From assembly GCA_003427395.1 (NCBI GenBank), contig BFEA01000157.1, positions 1,293,107-1,319,461 on the forward strand: a stretch of 26,355 bases of DNA, written 5' to 3'. The stretch is from Chara braunii. Lineage: Eukaryota > Streptophyta > Charophyceae > Charales > Characeae. A model generated the notes under the pieces. It made no database searches, was not told the origin of the DNA, and was given only the letters and a program-made list of their open reading frames with translations. Numbering within the stretch: the first letter of the stretch is position 1; every line of letters begins with the position of its first letter. The position numbers and the translations under genes were made by a program. Positions 1 through 8,739 of the stretch are shown here, in pieces.

Positions 1-38
<38 letters not shown>
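1..38. repeat. (GA)n microsatellite
   Basis: Pure GA dinucleotide tract running in from the left window edge, so its full length is unknown. It abuts unique-looking DNA at 39. Confidence 0.98.
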
Positions 39-40
<2 letters not shown>

Positions 41-1223
41 ACCCTGACATGATGTGTATGGTACCACTGCTATGTCATCTTTCAGTTTTGATCGTTTCTG
101 TAATGATTGGGCAAGTTCTGAGCTGGTATCATGTTCTGATTCTGTCATGATGAAACATCTCCTCCATGATGTGGGTTGGTAGCATTCTGCAGAGCAGAAG
201 TTTTGTGAATCTGAGATCTTTTGCTCGTGTGGCACATGAAAGTTTGTTCCGATTGAAATTATGAAATATTGAACGATTTGGTGTCTTAAGCTCCCAGTTG
301 GTGCCTCTCACTCTCTTCATGTTTGGCTTCGTCTGCAGTACTTGGGACAATATATAAAAGTATATTCAAGCTCAGCACTTTCCGCAGTTGTTTCATTGGA
401 AGTCAAGAAAGGCCAAAGCGTGCAACTGCCTACTGAGGTGAGTCCTGTCAAGTAGTCAATGCAAAACCCCATGGAGTCCATGGACCGATGTCTTTTTGTT
501 TTGTTTTTTTTTCTTTTGAAGAGAGAATTTTGCAAGGACATGAGCAATGCAAATGACAATAAACCAGATTGCAGCATCCAGATAACTTTGAGTCCAAACT
601 GAGCAATTTTTCATTTTTTTATAACGTGGCACAAGTGGATTGCAAGCGCGAGCAAAGCATTGAACTCACATAATAATGAAAGCTCTCTCCTCGCCTCCAA
701 TCACCAATGTCAACAATGTCGCTCTCCTATATTGGCGCTCGGTGCCCAGCTCCTACAACCAAGACACCTTTCTACAACAGGTCACCAATGAAGATCATCT
801 GCCCGAAGAACGCATGATGACTCCGTACGAGCGGTCTGCTTCTCGTCCACCAGGTGAGTGACTCATCACATCACCCCCTCTCCTTGACTTCCTTCGCGGT
901 CGCTCCGCCCAAGGACCTCCGCCTTCCTCCTCCGGCTATAGTCGTCCGCAGCCCGGCTATGACTGCTGCGCCTAGCAGCTTCCTCACGCCTGTGCCATCA
1001 CCGTTTACCGCTCTGGACTGGCGCTCATTCACACTAGTGCGCGTTCCAGCAGCACTGCCGCGTCCAGCCAGTCAGAATGTCTGAATGAGGCAGCCTCCCC
1101 CTTTTGTGCTGGCTGGCTGCGAGGCACTCGGCCTGGCTGGACAGGCTGTGCCCTGTCCCAGTACCTGCACCCTGGCCCCCTCCCGGAATGTGCCCAGGGC
1201 CTAACTGCGTCAGCTCTGGGCCT
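39..1223. other. Unassigned non-coding DNA
   Basis: No convincing gene. Open frames here are under 90 codons, overlap on opposite strands and show no domain I recognise. The 860-1220 part is GC-rich and cytosine-rich on the plus strand, unlike the AT-richer 39-700 part. The boundary may mark two different old repeats. A minus-strand peptide at 317-577 faintly recalls a retroelement integrase but is too weak to call. Confidence 0.5.
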
Positions 1224-1276
1224 CAGCATCTTCAACCACCTGGGGGTTGTGCCCTACCGGTTCGTTGAAGATGCTG
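1224..1276. repeat. 13-bp inverted repeat (hairpin)
   Basis: CAGCATCTTCAAC at 1224-1236 is repeated as its exact reverse complement at 1264-1276, separated by 27 bases. The two arms could form a perfect 13-bp stem. No adjacent gene suggests a role. It may be a remnant of a small foldback element. Confidence 0.85.
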
Positions 1277-1377
1277 CATGCAGCAACTTCCCTCAGGGCC
1301 CCTTTTTCAGTTCACACAGCCCTTATGCAGGCTGAGACCGATTTTTGGAGGCCCGCCTTTACATAGGCCGGGTGCAA

Positions 1378-1458
1378 CCTTTCCGAGGGGCTCAATCCGT
1401 GCAGTCTTTCCGAGGGGCTCGATCCGTGCAGCCTTTCCGAGGGGCTCGATCCTTGCAA
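1378..1458 (+). repeat. 27-bp minisatellite, three units
   Basis: Three tandem 27-bp units (1378-1404, 1405-1431, 1432-1458) share the core TTTCCGAGGGGCTC and differ by only a few substitutions. Because 27 is divisible by 3 the array stays open in several frames, which explains the short reading frames across it. There is no evidence that it is translated. Confidence 0.95.
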
Positions 1459-1684
1459 TTGCACAGAACCAGTTTCATTGCAGACTATTTCATGTATACG
1501 CCTCCAGACCATTTCACTGCTTCTGTTTTTGTTTTTTGTTTTTTTGTTTTTTCTTTAAAGAAAAAAACTAAGCTATATTCTTCTCTCACCAGCAGGCCGC
1601 TTAGTTTGTACACTCACAAACTGTTGAAATACAGACCCAAGTTCGAATCCAGATACAATCAGATGACCAGAATAAAATCATTCT

Positions 1685-2092
1685 GAACTAACTGGGGCCG
1701 GTCAGTTCAATGATGATATCTCAATGCCGTTGCCCTTCTTTTCCAGTTTTTTTACAGAAAAAAGGCTATATTCTTCTCTCAATATACTCACACTATGTGA
1801 CTACATGGCTATAACTACGTCTAGCATATATAGTATCTAACCCCCAGCGAAGAATGGCAGCACCTACCAACACCGACCAGGGGGAGTGAACTAACTGGGG
1901 CCGGTCAGTTCAATGATGATATCTCAATGCCGTTGCCCTTCTTTTTAAGTTTCTTTACAGAAAAAAGGCTATATTCTTCTCTCAATATACCTCACACTAT
2001 GTGACTACATGGCGATAACTACGTCTAGCATATATAGTATCTAACCCCCTGCGAAGAATGGCAGCACCTACCAACACCGACCNGGGGGNGGG
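1685..2092 (-). repeat. 203-bp tandem duplication of SINE body
   Basis: Two units start at 1685 and 1888 (period 203). They differ at only a handful of positions, for example CTATAAC versus CGATAAC and CCCAGCG versus CCTGCG, so this is not a simple copy error. Each unit begins with an imperfect 24-bp palindrome (GAACTAACTGGG...GGTCAGTTC) and carries the GCTATATTCTTCTCTC motif. Only one tRNA head is present, so the second body lacks its own promoter. Confidence 0.9.
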
Positions 2093-2107
2093 GGGGGGGG
2101 GGGGGGG
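2083..2107. other. Assembly gap: N bases and poly-G
   Basis: Ambiguous bases at 2083 and 2089 sit in a run of G ending at 2107. This marks a poorly resolved homopolymer in the assembly. Its true length is uncertain. Confidence 0.9.
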
Positions 2108-2444
2108 CAAGCCGACTATCTCAACAGGTGAACACCAAGCACGCCGCAGGGGGCCTTGGGGAATTGACCCCGCGACCTCCTGAATGCCACTTGCGTGCGA
2201 AACCAACTGAGCTAGGCGGCTGGCCCACTGCTTCTATTTTTATGTGTCATACAACTGCGTTTTTATTGTTGTTTTGTTTTGCTCTCTTTTGAGAGTTTCT
2301 ATTTTTTCTCTGGTAGTTCCGAGTTGCAACGGAGTCTTCAGTGTTCATTCCCTGTATGTTCTTCTACTTCCTGATTTGAGCTCCATATATTCTCTGGACT
2401 CCAGGAAACTGTTGCTTTTCGTTGTTTGTCTGTATCAGTGTGCG

Positions 2445-2448
<4 letters not shown>

Positions 2449-2499
<51 letters not shown>

Positions 2500-2511
2500 C
2501 GCGCGCGTGCG

Positions 2512-2542
<31 letters not shown>
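2449..2542. repeat. Compound (TC)n(GC)n(CA)n microsatellite
   Basis: TC repeats are followed by about 12 GC repeats and then CA repeats. Alternating purine-pyrimidine GC/CA tracts favour Z-DNA. The 55 bases to its left resemble the DNA left of the (CT)n at 3796, so both tracts sit at the same place in two copies of one dispersed repeat. Confidence 0.97.
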
Positions 2543-2651
2543 TTTTGTTGGTTTTGTTGATTATACACGGCCTCTTTTTTGCCCTGCTTTAGAGCATGGG
2601 CTGTTTGGGTGTTTACGGGTGGCCACGAGTTCGCTTTGGGGGGAATGTATG

Positions 2652-2965
2652 TTTTGTGGGCCGGTGTGGAAGGCTTTCCAAGTTTTTTTGGAACCTTAGC
2701 AGGGGGGGTCGGTGCGTTCTTGCTGGAGGAGACTTCTGTCTTAGGTAAGTTGTCTCTTATCTTCTTCCTCCTCTTTGGTAGTGATGCGAGTGTTTAGTTT
2801 GAGATGAATGTCGGGAATGCCAATGCTGTTATGTTTGTTTGTTTTCGGTAAATGAGTTTTTGGTTTTGTGGGCCGATGCGGAACGCTCTCCAAGTTTTTT
2901 CAGACCTTTGAGGGGGTCAGGTCGGTGCCTTCTTGCTGGAGTAGTCTTCTGTCTTAGGTAAGTTG
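2652..2965 (+). repeat. Imperfect ~100-bp direct repeat pair
   Basis: The segments 2652-2752 and 2874-2965 share the course TTTTGTGGGCCGRTG...CTCCAAGTTTTTT...GTCGGTGC...TTCTTGCTGGAG...CTTCTGTCTTAGGTAAGTTG with scattered substitutions and small gaps. Both end in AGGTAAGT, which matches a 5' splice-donor consensus. No flanking exon is evident. The intervening 120 bases are not repeated. Confidence 0.8.
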
Positions 2966-3493
2966 CCTTCTGCCCTCCATCCCGTTACGGTTTGAAATAT
3001 ATATGTATGTATGTGTGCAAGTGTGCCGCTTTGGCGGCAGACGGGTGTGTGGGCACTTGGCGCTGAACCACACAAACGTGGCCAACCTTGCATTTTCTAT
3101 TATATTGCTTATCTATACTTTTTCGTCATGGATGGCTTGTGATGATTTGTGAAGGGAATGAGAGAGAGAATCTGGGGTCTTTTAAAACTACACACACACA
3201 TGTACGTCATGCAAAAAAAAAAAAAGACTATCACAGAGAGAACAAGCAAAAATACCCCTCCGGGGCCTCCCCCTTTACACTGCCTCCTTTTCATAGTGTG
3301 CAAGTGGGCCGTTATGGCACTTGGGGTGGGCAGCTTGCGCTCAACCACAATCAAAGTGGCGATCCTTGCATGCGAGAGGCACAGTAAAAGAGGAGGTCCG
3401 AGAAGAAATAAAAGAGAAATCCACGCCCGAAAAAAAGAAGCAAGGAAAGCAAAGAAAAGACTGCACAAAGAAAAGAAAGGCAATATAACAATT
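2966..3493. other. Old dispersed repeat DNA, no gene
   Basis: No credible coding sequence. The part near 3331-3386 (GGGCAGCTT.CGCTCAACCACAATCAA...) resembles 12969-13033. A weaker third copy lies at about 3048-3090. Purine-rich DNA at 3400-3480 produces spurious lysine-rich frames. Confidence 0.6.
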
Positions 3494-3496
3494 TTA

Positions 3497-3616
3497 GGGC
3501 CTACTCACACTATTTCTATGTGAAATGTACCTGGCCACATTCACGGCTGGATCTGGATGTATCTGACCGCACTTACGTTCATAAAGAAGTAGAGAAGTCC
3601 TAGTGTGAGTATGCCC
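3497..3616. mobile_element. Tourist/PIF-Harbinger-like MITE, 120 bp
   Basis: GGGCCTACTCACACTA (3497-3512) and the reverse complement of 3601-3616 (GGGCATACTCACACTA) form 16-bp terminal inverted repeats with one mismatch. The trinucleotide TTA flanks both ends (3494-3496 and 3617-3619). A 3-bp TTA/TAA target duplication and termini starting GGGC are known features of Tourist-type elements of the PIF/Harbinger superfamily. The element has no coding capacity and would depend on an autonomous transposase elsewhere. It lies inside the dispersed repeat also seen near 13 kb. Confidence 0.82.
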
Positions 3617-3619
3617 TTA

Positions 3620-3793
3620 GTGTGCTTCATGTTGTTCACTAATATTGCTATAGAGGTAGATCTGTTTCAATTTTGGATCTACTCTTCTGGGTGGAAAGGG
3701 GTGGTTGTGGTGACAGTTTACAACACGCGCACTCAAATATGGCATCCAGGAAAATCGTTGCTCTTCGTTGTGGATTTCTGTGCACGTGTGTAC

Positions 3794-3795
<2 letters not shown>
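3620..3795. other. Dispersed repeat copy flanking the MITE
   Basis: Bases about 3664-3760 (TCAATTTTGGATCTACTC.TCTGGGTGG...GCACTCAAATA) align with about 13166-13255. This suggests two copies of one old interspersed repeat in the same orientation. The copy near 13 kb lacks the MITE and the CT tract, so both were gained in this copy or its lineage. Confidence 0.6.
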
Positions 3796-3884
<89 letters not shown>

Positions 3885-3885
3885 N
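3796..3885. repeat. (CT)n microsatellite ending in N
   Basis: About 44 uninterrupted CT repeats, then an N at 3885. The next base starts a sequence identical to the retrotransposon LTR at 15040. The N marks a scaffold or gap-fill join rather than a natural boundary. Confidence 0.97.
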
Positions 3886-5557
3886 GTGGGGATGTGGTAC
3901 CGGAACCAGTCAGGCCCCAAGAAGCAGAGGCTGGCACGAGTTGAAGTGCATTCCAAGACTACAAAAGGACTGGCCAGCCTACCATTCAGGCAGATGCTCG
4001 TTCACATCAGTGTGGAAGTGCTTGTGCACTTGTGCGCTAGTGTGGGAGCTGCGCTATGCCAGAGAGCAGTGCTGAGGGAGATGAGAGAGAGGAAGTAGGC
4101 GCTGGCAGGGAAGAAGGCAGCCATAGCTGCGCCAGCACCAGGAAGCAATTTAGTTAGTAGTTAGTAGAAGTAGATCAGTGAGTAGTATTCAGAGTTGATC
4201 CTCATGTGTGTGTTAGTAGTAGGGAGTGCGCATGTGAGAGAAGAAGAAGACTGTGGAGAGTGAAGACCAGAACCATAAAGTGAGAGAGAGATAAGAGAGA
4301 GAAAGAGTGAGCTATAGTTGATACTTACCTGAAGAGTGTTGAACTTGGTGTTGGTAGCAAGCGCTGATGAGCGCAGATGCTGAGACTCTTGATGATAGAA
4401 GAAGACTTGTAATCTTGTTGAGCAGTTGAACTCTTGATCCTCTCTTTTTAACCTGGTTATGATAATTGAGCTGCGCTATCTGCTCTACTACACATCTATG
4501 TGCAAAGTGTGACATGCATGCTAGTGTGAGCACTCAATCGTGTGATGATCTCTGAGGCTCATTGCAATTTGGTATCGGAGCTACACTCGTTACACTCACT
4601 GGAGTTCACTGGCAAGCATAAGGCCGGCGAGAGAAGTAGTTTTGAGGAGGAGAGAGAAAGTGGTGAGGGATCTGGAGGGAAGAGTGCAGAAGAAGAAGGG
4701 GCTTGAGTGGAGGATTACGTACCTGATTGGAGTGGCACTGGAGCGCGGAGCGTATGTGGAGCTTCATCAGTGGACGACATATCAGAGAAGAACCTCTGCC
4801 TCCATAAGACCTGTTCGCATGCTGATTGTGTGTGTGCTAGGTACCTTCCCATAGTCCTGGTGGTCGCTGCTGCTGTCTGGTCGAAGTCGTGGACAAGTCG
4901 TCAACATCAGCAGGATAGCAGTTGAGGTCTAAAGGGGGTTGTTGATTGGTGTTGGGCTCAAGCTACGAAGTAGAGTCAGACTGTCTTGGGATTCGGTGAA
5001 TAGCAATTTTGGCAGGTTGTGGTCTAGTCTGCAACAAAGTGTTAGTATACTTCGAATGTGAGTTGAGTCCATCCAGTCAGCACTCGTAAAAAAAAAAATC
5101 CAGCCAGGCAGCGTTTAATATAAAATTGAACTCTGAAGAGCAGCGAACAGCTGAGAAATAATAATTAAAAAAAAAAAAAACTAAGACAGATCCCAACCAA
5201 TTAGAAGTAGTTGATTAGGATCTGGGCGGTCTACTAGCTGGACGAATGGAGGTACTCCTGTGCTTGTTCCACCATGGATGACTACCCCATGTATGGGATG
5301 GTGGCATCGTCCACCTAGTAGACCGCCCAGATCCTAATCAACTACTTCTAATTGGGGCAACTATTCCAGCTCTTCTTCCCTCTAGTCATGTATGGGATGG
5401 TGGCATCGTCCACCTAGTAGACCGCCCAGATCCTAATCAACTACTTCTAATTGGGGCCACTATTCCAGCTCTTCTTCCCTCTTGGCTTCAGGAGGATGTG
5501 CACCTCCCATATGATGATGAGATCCGGAACGGTGAAGCCCGGACTCTCTACTACAGA
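3886..5557 (+). repeat. Second copy of LTR/leader segment (probable artefact)
   Basis: This 1,672-bp segment matches 15040-16711 at a constant offset of 11,154 with no difference seen, homopolymers included. It holds the last 681 bp of the LTR, the primer-binding site (4570-4581) and the leader into the start of gag. Its left edge is an N after a CT tract. Its right edge is the first base at which a Nextera junction adapter begins. Lack of divergence plus technical sequence at both edges points to a misplaced gap-fill. A very recent real duplication is the alternative. Confidence 0.85.
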
Positions 5558-5590
5558 TCTCTTATACACATCTAGATGTGTATAAGAGAC

Positions 5591-5592
<2 letters not shown>
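5558..5592. other. Nextera mate-pair junction adapter (contaminant)
   Basis: The 19 bases at 5574-5592 are exactly the Tn5 mosaic end AGATGTGTATAAGAGACAG. They are preceded at 5558-5573 by 16 of the 19 bases of its reverse complement. Two mosaic ends back to back form the circularisation junction of a Nextera mate-pair library. Minus-strand translation gives the peptide SYTHLDVYKR, a hallmark of this contaminant. It is not biological sequence and shows that a chimeric read was used in assembly. Confidence 0.98.

Positions 5593-5638
<46 letters not shown>
5593..5638. repeat. (GT)n microsatellite
   Basis: Twenty-three GT repeats directly abutting the adapter. The true genomic left neighbour of this tract is unknown because of the chimeric join. 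Confidence 0.97.
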
Positions 5639-5640
<2 letters not shown>

Positions 5641-6010
5641 GGAACATGACAACGGACACACACATGCATTTATTTAGGTCGGTACTCTTTGTGCAATGCC
5701 TTTATGACCATGATCAAGGCACAAGTGACAGCCGTCATCATTGTCATACAGTGAGATTTATCCAGGTGGCAAAATTAGCATCCTCAGCCCCTTACCAGTA
5801 CGTCAGCGTCCCTCCCTCCATGTCGCAAGGGCAGCTGAGGGAAGATTCTGCCCTAAGCCTTGATAGACTAAAACTGCACTATGTCTGAATGAATCAGCTG
5901 GCCCAATGTTCATCATAGGGGATGATGGTCACTCTCCTGTGAGCCGAAACCCTGATTCATTTTTTCAGTGCATTATATGTCATATATAGTATATATATAA
6001 TACTAATAGT
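5639..6010. other. Unassigned DNA with AT-rich tract
   Basis: No gene recognised. Bases 5965-6010 are an alternating TA-rich stretch. The plus frame at 5595-5888 begins inside the GT repeat and has no recognisable domain. Confidence 0.5.
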
Positions 6011-6107
6011 AGGGTTCAGCCTCCTGATGAGGCGGTGAAACTCCGACGAAACAGTTTGTCACAGCCTCTCGTTTGTCGTCCTCTTCTCCCCCTCTGCCTA
6101 CTTTTTA
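6011..6107 (+). ncRNA. Hammerhead-ribozyme-like motif, copy 1
   Basis: CTGATGA (6024-6030) matches the conserved hammerhead core. A potential stem II follows: GGCGG (6031-6035) with CCGAC (6043-6047) around a 7-base loop, with one G.A mismatch. Then come GAAA (6048-6051), a 3-bp stem III ACA/TGT around GTT (6051-6059), and C at 6060 in the expected cleavage-site GTC. Short stem III is known in hammerheads of Penelope-like elements and other retroelements. I could not find complementary strands for stem I next to the core, so self-cleavage is unproven. The surrounding ~95 bp recurs at 6302. Confidence 0.42.
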
Positions 6108-6301
6108 GTCTGTAGAGTTTTCCATCTGGTGTGTGTGAGTGATAGTCTGCTTTGATTTTTGTCACAGGTACCTTGAGGGCAGTGGTTGGTGCCCACCTCA
6201 GGGTATCAGTTGTCGTGCAGTCGTTGATGCTTAACCACAGCCGGGGTTAAGGTGGATTATCACGTACAGTGTAATCAGTTAGGGGATTCTGCAGACTGTT
6301 G

Positions 6302-6394
6302 AGGGTTCAGCCTCCGGATGAGTCGGTGAAACTCCGGCGAAACAGTTTGCCACAGCCCCTCGTTTGTTGTCCTCGTCTCCCTCTCTGCCTACGG
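6302..6394 (+). ncRNA. Hammerhead-ribozyme-like motif, copy 2 (decayed)
   Basis: A second copy of the 6011-6107 segment, 291 bp downstream. The core reads CGGATGA (6315-6321), with U4 changed to G. Stem II is GTCGG (6322-6326) with CCGGC (6334-6338), the same TGAAACT loop, then GAAA (6339-6342). The cleavage triplet position reads GCC rather than GTC. The differences in stem II suggest an ancestral perfectly paired GTCGG/CCGAC. It would be inactive, but supports a shared ribozyme-bearing ancestor. Confidence 0.35.
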
Positions 6395-6429
6395 TTTACC
6401 GGGCAGCTTTGTTTGGCTATATATAGATA

Positions 6430-6432
<3 letters not shown>

Positions 6433-6488
<56 letters not shown>
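6433..6488. repeat. (GA)n microsatellite
   Basis: Twenty-eight GA repeats. The plus-strand frame across it is a repeat artefact of alternating Glu and Arg. Confidence 0.98.
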
Positions 6489-6492
<4 letters not shown>

Positions 6493-6653
6493 TGATGAAC
6501 TACCGGAGTCTATGTTTGTGACTGTTCAGGAAAGTGCAAGGAAAGACCATCGTGAATCTCAAATGGTTTGGTGACGGGCTATGGTTCATCATCATCTTGC
6601 AACAGGAACATCATATCTACTGAAAGCTTCTCATCACATCAGCCTGTCTCCCT

Positions 6654-6920
6654 TCAATCATGTTGATTTACTGTGCAATGCATTCCCGGAGTAAACCGTT
6701 GGCAACGGTCTATCCCTCGGAGAACCTCTTGAGACATGAAATTAACTGGCATAGAGTCAAGGCATTGGTCAAGCGATTGCCATGTCACGCCATCTGCCAA
6801 GATAACCTCTGCGGGGCATGTCACTGCGGGGCAGGTCTTCCTACGTACTCTATCCCGCAAGCCTGCCATAGTAACAAAAGATTGGTTGATGAAGGTTCGT
6901 GAAACTTCACAATCAAGCAA
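6654..6920 (-). pseudogene. Decayed LTR-retrotransposon protease segment, minus strand
   Basis: The minus-strand peptide contains VSRTFINQSFVTMAGLRDRV, then VILADGV and the course SLDQCLDSMPVNF. This order (small residue, R/N-F-I-S, a hydrophobic stretch, L-A-D-G, then a C...VPV strand) is that of retropepsin-like domains in Ty3/gypsy Pol. The catalytic Asp-Ser/Thr-Gly lies at or before a frame break just upstream: the local sequence reads LLDCEVSR where DSGA/DTGA would be expected. It ends without a recognisable reverse transcriptase. It belongs with the gag remnants at higher coordinates. Confidence 0.55.
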
Positions 6921-7499
6921 AGCTCTGCAGGCCGCTTTCCCTATCTGAATAGCAAATCGCGCATATCCTCAATAGCATTGTGAGCGAAATGCCCTCCCTG
7001 CCCTGGCAAGATGTGACTGAAGGTGAGTGATGATAGGGTCGGTGCTGCGATGTTCAATATTCCGGTACACGTGCGGGCAAAGCAGCATAGTGTAGCTTGG
7101 GCAGTTCACCCGTGGGGGAAAGGGGTAACCAATCGAAATCCGTGGGCTCCAAAGGGTCTGGACTCTAAAGTGTCCATTTTAGACCGTGAAGCACCATCTC
7201 CAGAAATTCATGGCGCGGGTACGGGCTGGGCCGCCGATCTGAAGCCTACACAAGCAAGAGGTTCGGGGCGAGGAAAGGATGCCCCAACCCAGGGGCCAAC
7301 TAAACTAAACAATCTCCGAAAGTTAAAGAGTTGCTGACAACCGCAGATTCCTTGGATACTAGGGAGACTGCCAGCTGCAAAGCTGTATATGGCGGACTGG
7401 GGAATGTTGTCGCATCGTCCCCTGCGGTCCTCAGTTTCCCTGGTTAGCCTTGGCCTGTCGACGCTGTTGAATGCATTGCGCAGCAGAACCCTTGTCCTC
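6921..7499 (-). other. Linker between gag knuckle and protease remnants
   Basis: On the minus strand this stretch lies between the zinc-knuckle remnant and the protease remnant, where a gypsy element has its gag-pol linker. The frames are broken by stops and no motif is recognisable. I assign it to the same dead element by position only. Confidence 0.35.
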
Positions 7500-7906
7500 A
7501 CAGTCGGCTGAAACGGAAAAGGACAACTACACCACAAGCATAACTTTTTCTCAGTGTGAAACTAGTATGCCTGTTCGGATAGTCCATAGGGGTACGCGCA
7601 TCTTGGGATTTTGGCGCACTGCCAGGTAAGGTTGAAGAAGAAGTGCATCCCTTGCCGTTTAACTTGGGCTTTGAAACTTTCCGGAGCTACTGCCAAGAAG
7701 TCCCCATCAGACTGTGACGTAACAGCAAGATTGTTCACCTGCAGCATTGGCTCAAAAGACTGCCACTGCTGTATAATGTTGGTGTGACTTGGCCTTCTCC
7801 TAACAAGTTGCGTGACTTTGCTGAGGGTGTGAAAACCTTCCATTACACACAGCTGTATCTGACTGAATGATCTCGTTGTCCTTGTTGACGAGTTTCTCAA
7901 AATCAA
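7500..7906 (-). pseudogene. Decayed gag C-terminus with nucleocapsid knuckle
   Basis: Reading the minus strand, codons at 7540-7500 give C-L-W-C, four residues, Pro where His is expected, four residues, and a final Cys reached after a one-base deletion. This is the CX2CX4HX4C retroviral-type zinc knuckle with His replaced and one frameshift. Upstream frames (7562-7906) hold decayed gag-like sequence with stops. The knuckle binds genomic RNA in intact gag. This copy cannot. Confidence 0.5.
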
Positions 7907-8354
7907 TCAGTTGCAACTTGTAGCGGTTGAGTGGCTGCTGGAGGGTGAGGAATAGCAGGCTGGGATTTTGAGCAGGGGAAATTGGACCTGCTTTCCAGAA
8001 TGGGACGAGGGATGGATCTCGTCATAAGCTAAACTGGCTGATGCTTCCAGTATAACACTGGGTCGAATTGTGAGGTCCCGGCCTCGTTTTGCAATCTATC
8101 AATGAAATGTTGCTTTGTGTAAACCAGGGCTGGTCCCCGGATGGACCGGAGACCCTTACCCCATCCGCGTTCCTCCCGGTTGGACCGGCCGGTGGCCTGA
8201 GCCGGTTCCCTCCCGGTTTCCCCCAGCGCATTTTCGCTGGGGCCTGAATTTTTTTTTTTGTCAGCACGTATGTGCTTCCGAGGCCTTGTCGGGGTGGGCC
8301 CTGCCCCGCAATTTCGAAACCGGTTCCTGTAGGCCTGGATTTTTCAAGGCCAAA

Positions 8355-8480
8355 AAGTGGCCAATCTTGGCCGCCGATCGTCGCAGATCAGCGGCAAAGA
8401 TCGGCAAGGACCCCATTTCTTAAGAAAAACGGGCAGAGGATATCCGCCGCTGATCTTTGCAGATCAGCAGCGGAGAACCG
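8355..8480. repeat. Interleaved inverted repeats in hAT-like element
   Basis: The words GCAGATCAGCGGCAAAGATC (8384-8403) and CCGCTGATCTTTGCAGATCA (8447-8466) can pair in part, and each holds further short palindromes. This gives a foldback-rich centre with no coding potential. Confidence 0.55.
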
Positions 8481-8739
8481 CCACACATTTTTCTTAAGAT
8501 GTGGGTCGGGTAGGACCCTTCTCCAGTTCATCTTGTGGTCCAACGGACCAGTTACCATTGGCAACATCTGATGCTCTTTCACCCTCAGCCACGAGGGGAA
8601 CACTATGCTTGTGATGAGGCTCTGCTGAGATTATATCCTTCCGCAACGTCCCTGCCATCTGTGGAAACATCTGTGGAAAAAGTTATGGGTTCGGATTTTG
8701 GAATCGTGATGTCAGAGCCATCCGAGGTGCAATCCCAAG

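Larger units (their letters stand above)
1525..2225 (-). mobile_element. tRNA-derived SINE with tandem body, minus strand
   Basis: Read on the minus strand from 2225, the head looks like a tRNA gene. TAGCTCAGTTGG (2203-2214) fits an RNA polymerase III A box, and 32 bases further GGGTCAATTCC (2160-2170) fits a B box with one mismatch. A body follows, then a tail containing GAGAGAAGAATATAGC and an A-rich end (plus-strand poly-T, 1525-1567). CACTGCTTCT occurs just outside both ends (1515-1524 and 2226-2235), followed each time by RTTTTT, as expected of a target-site duplication. The 700-bp length is unusual and reflects the duplicated body. N bases and poly-G at 2083-2107 mark an unresolved gap between head and body. 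Confidence 0.72.

Noticed and set aside
317-577. Possible integrase-like peptide on the minus strand (MDSMGFCIDYLTGL)
   Set aside because: Only a loose resemblance to the start of a gypsy integrase core. No second Asp, Glu or flanking motif is seen.
1378-1458. Spaced repeats as a CRISPR array
   Set aside because: The units are directly adjacent with no unique spacers, and the DNA is eukaryotic.
1604-1648. Possible plus-strand tRNA-like element with AGTTCGAATCC
   Set aside because: The B-box-like word is present, but the A box is poor, the spacing is short and no T-arm pairing forms.
5447-5665. Minus-strand frame with SYTHLDVYKR
   Set aside because: It translates the Nextera junction adapter and the GT repeat.
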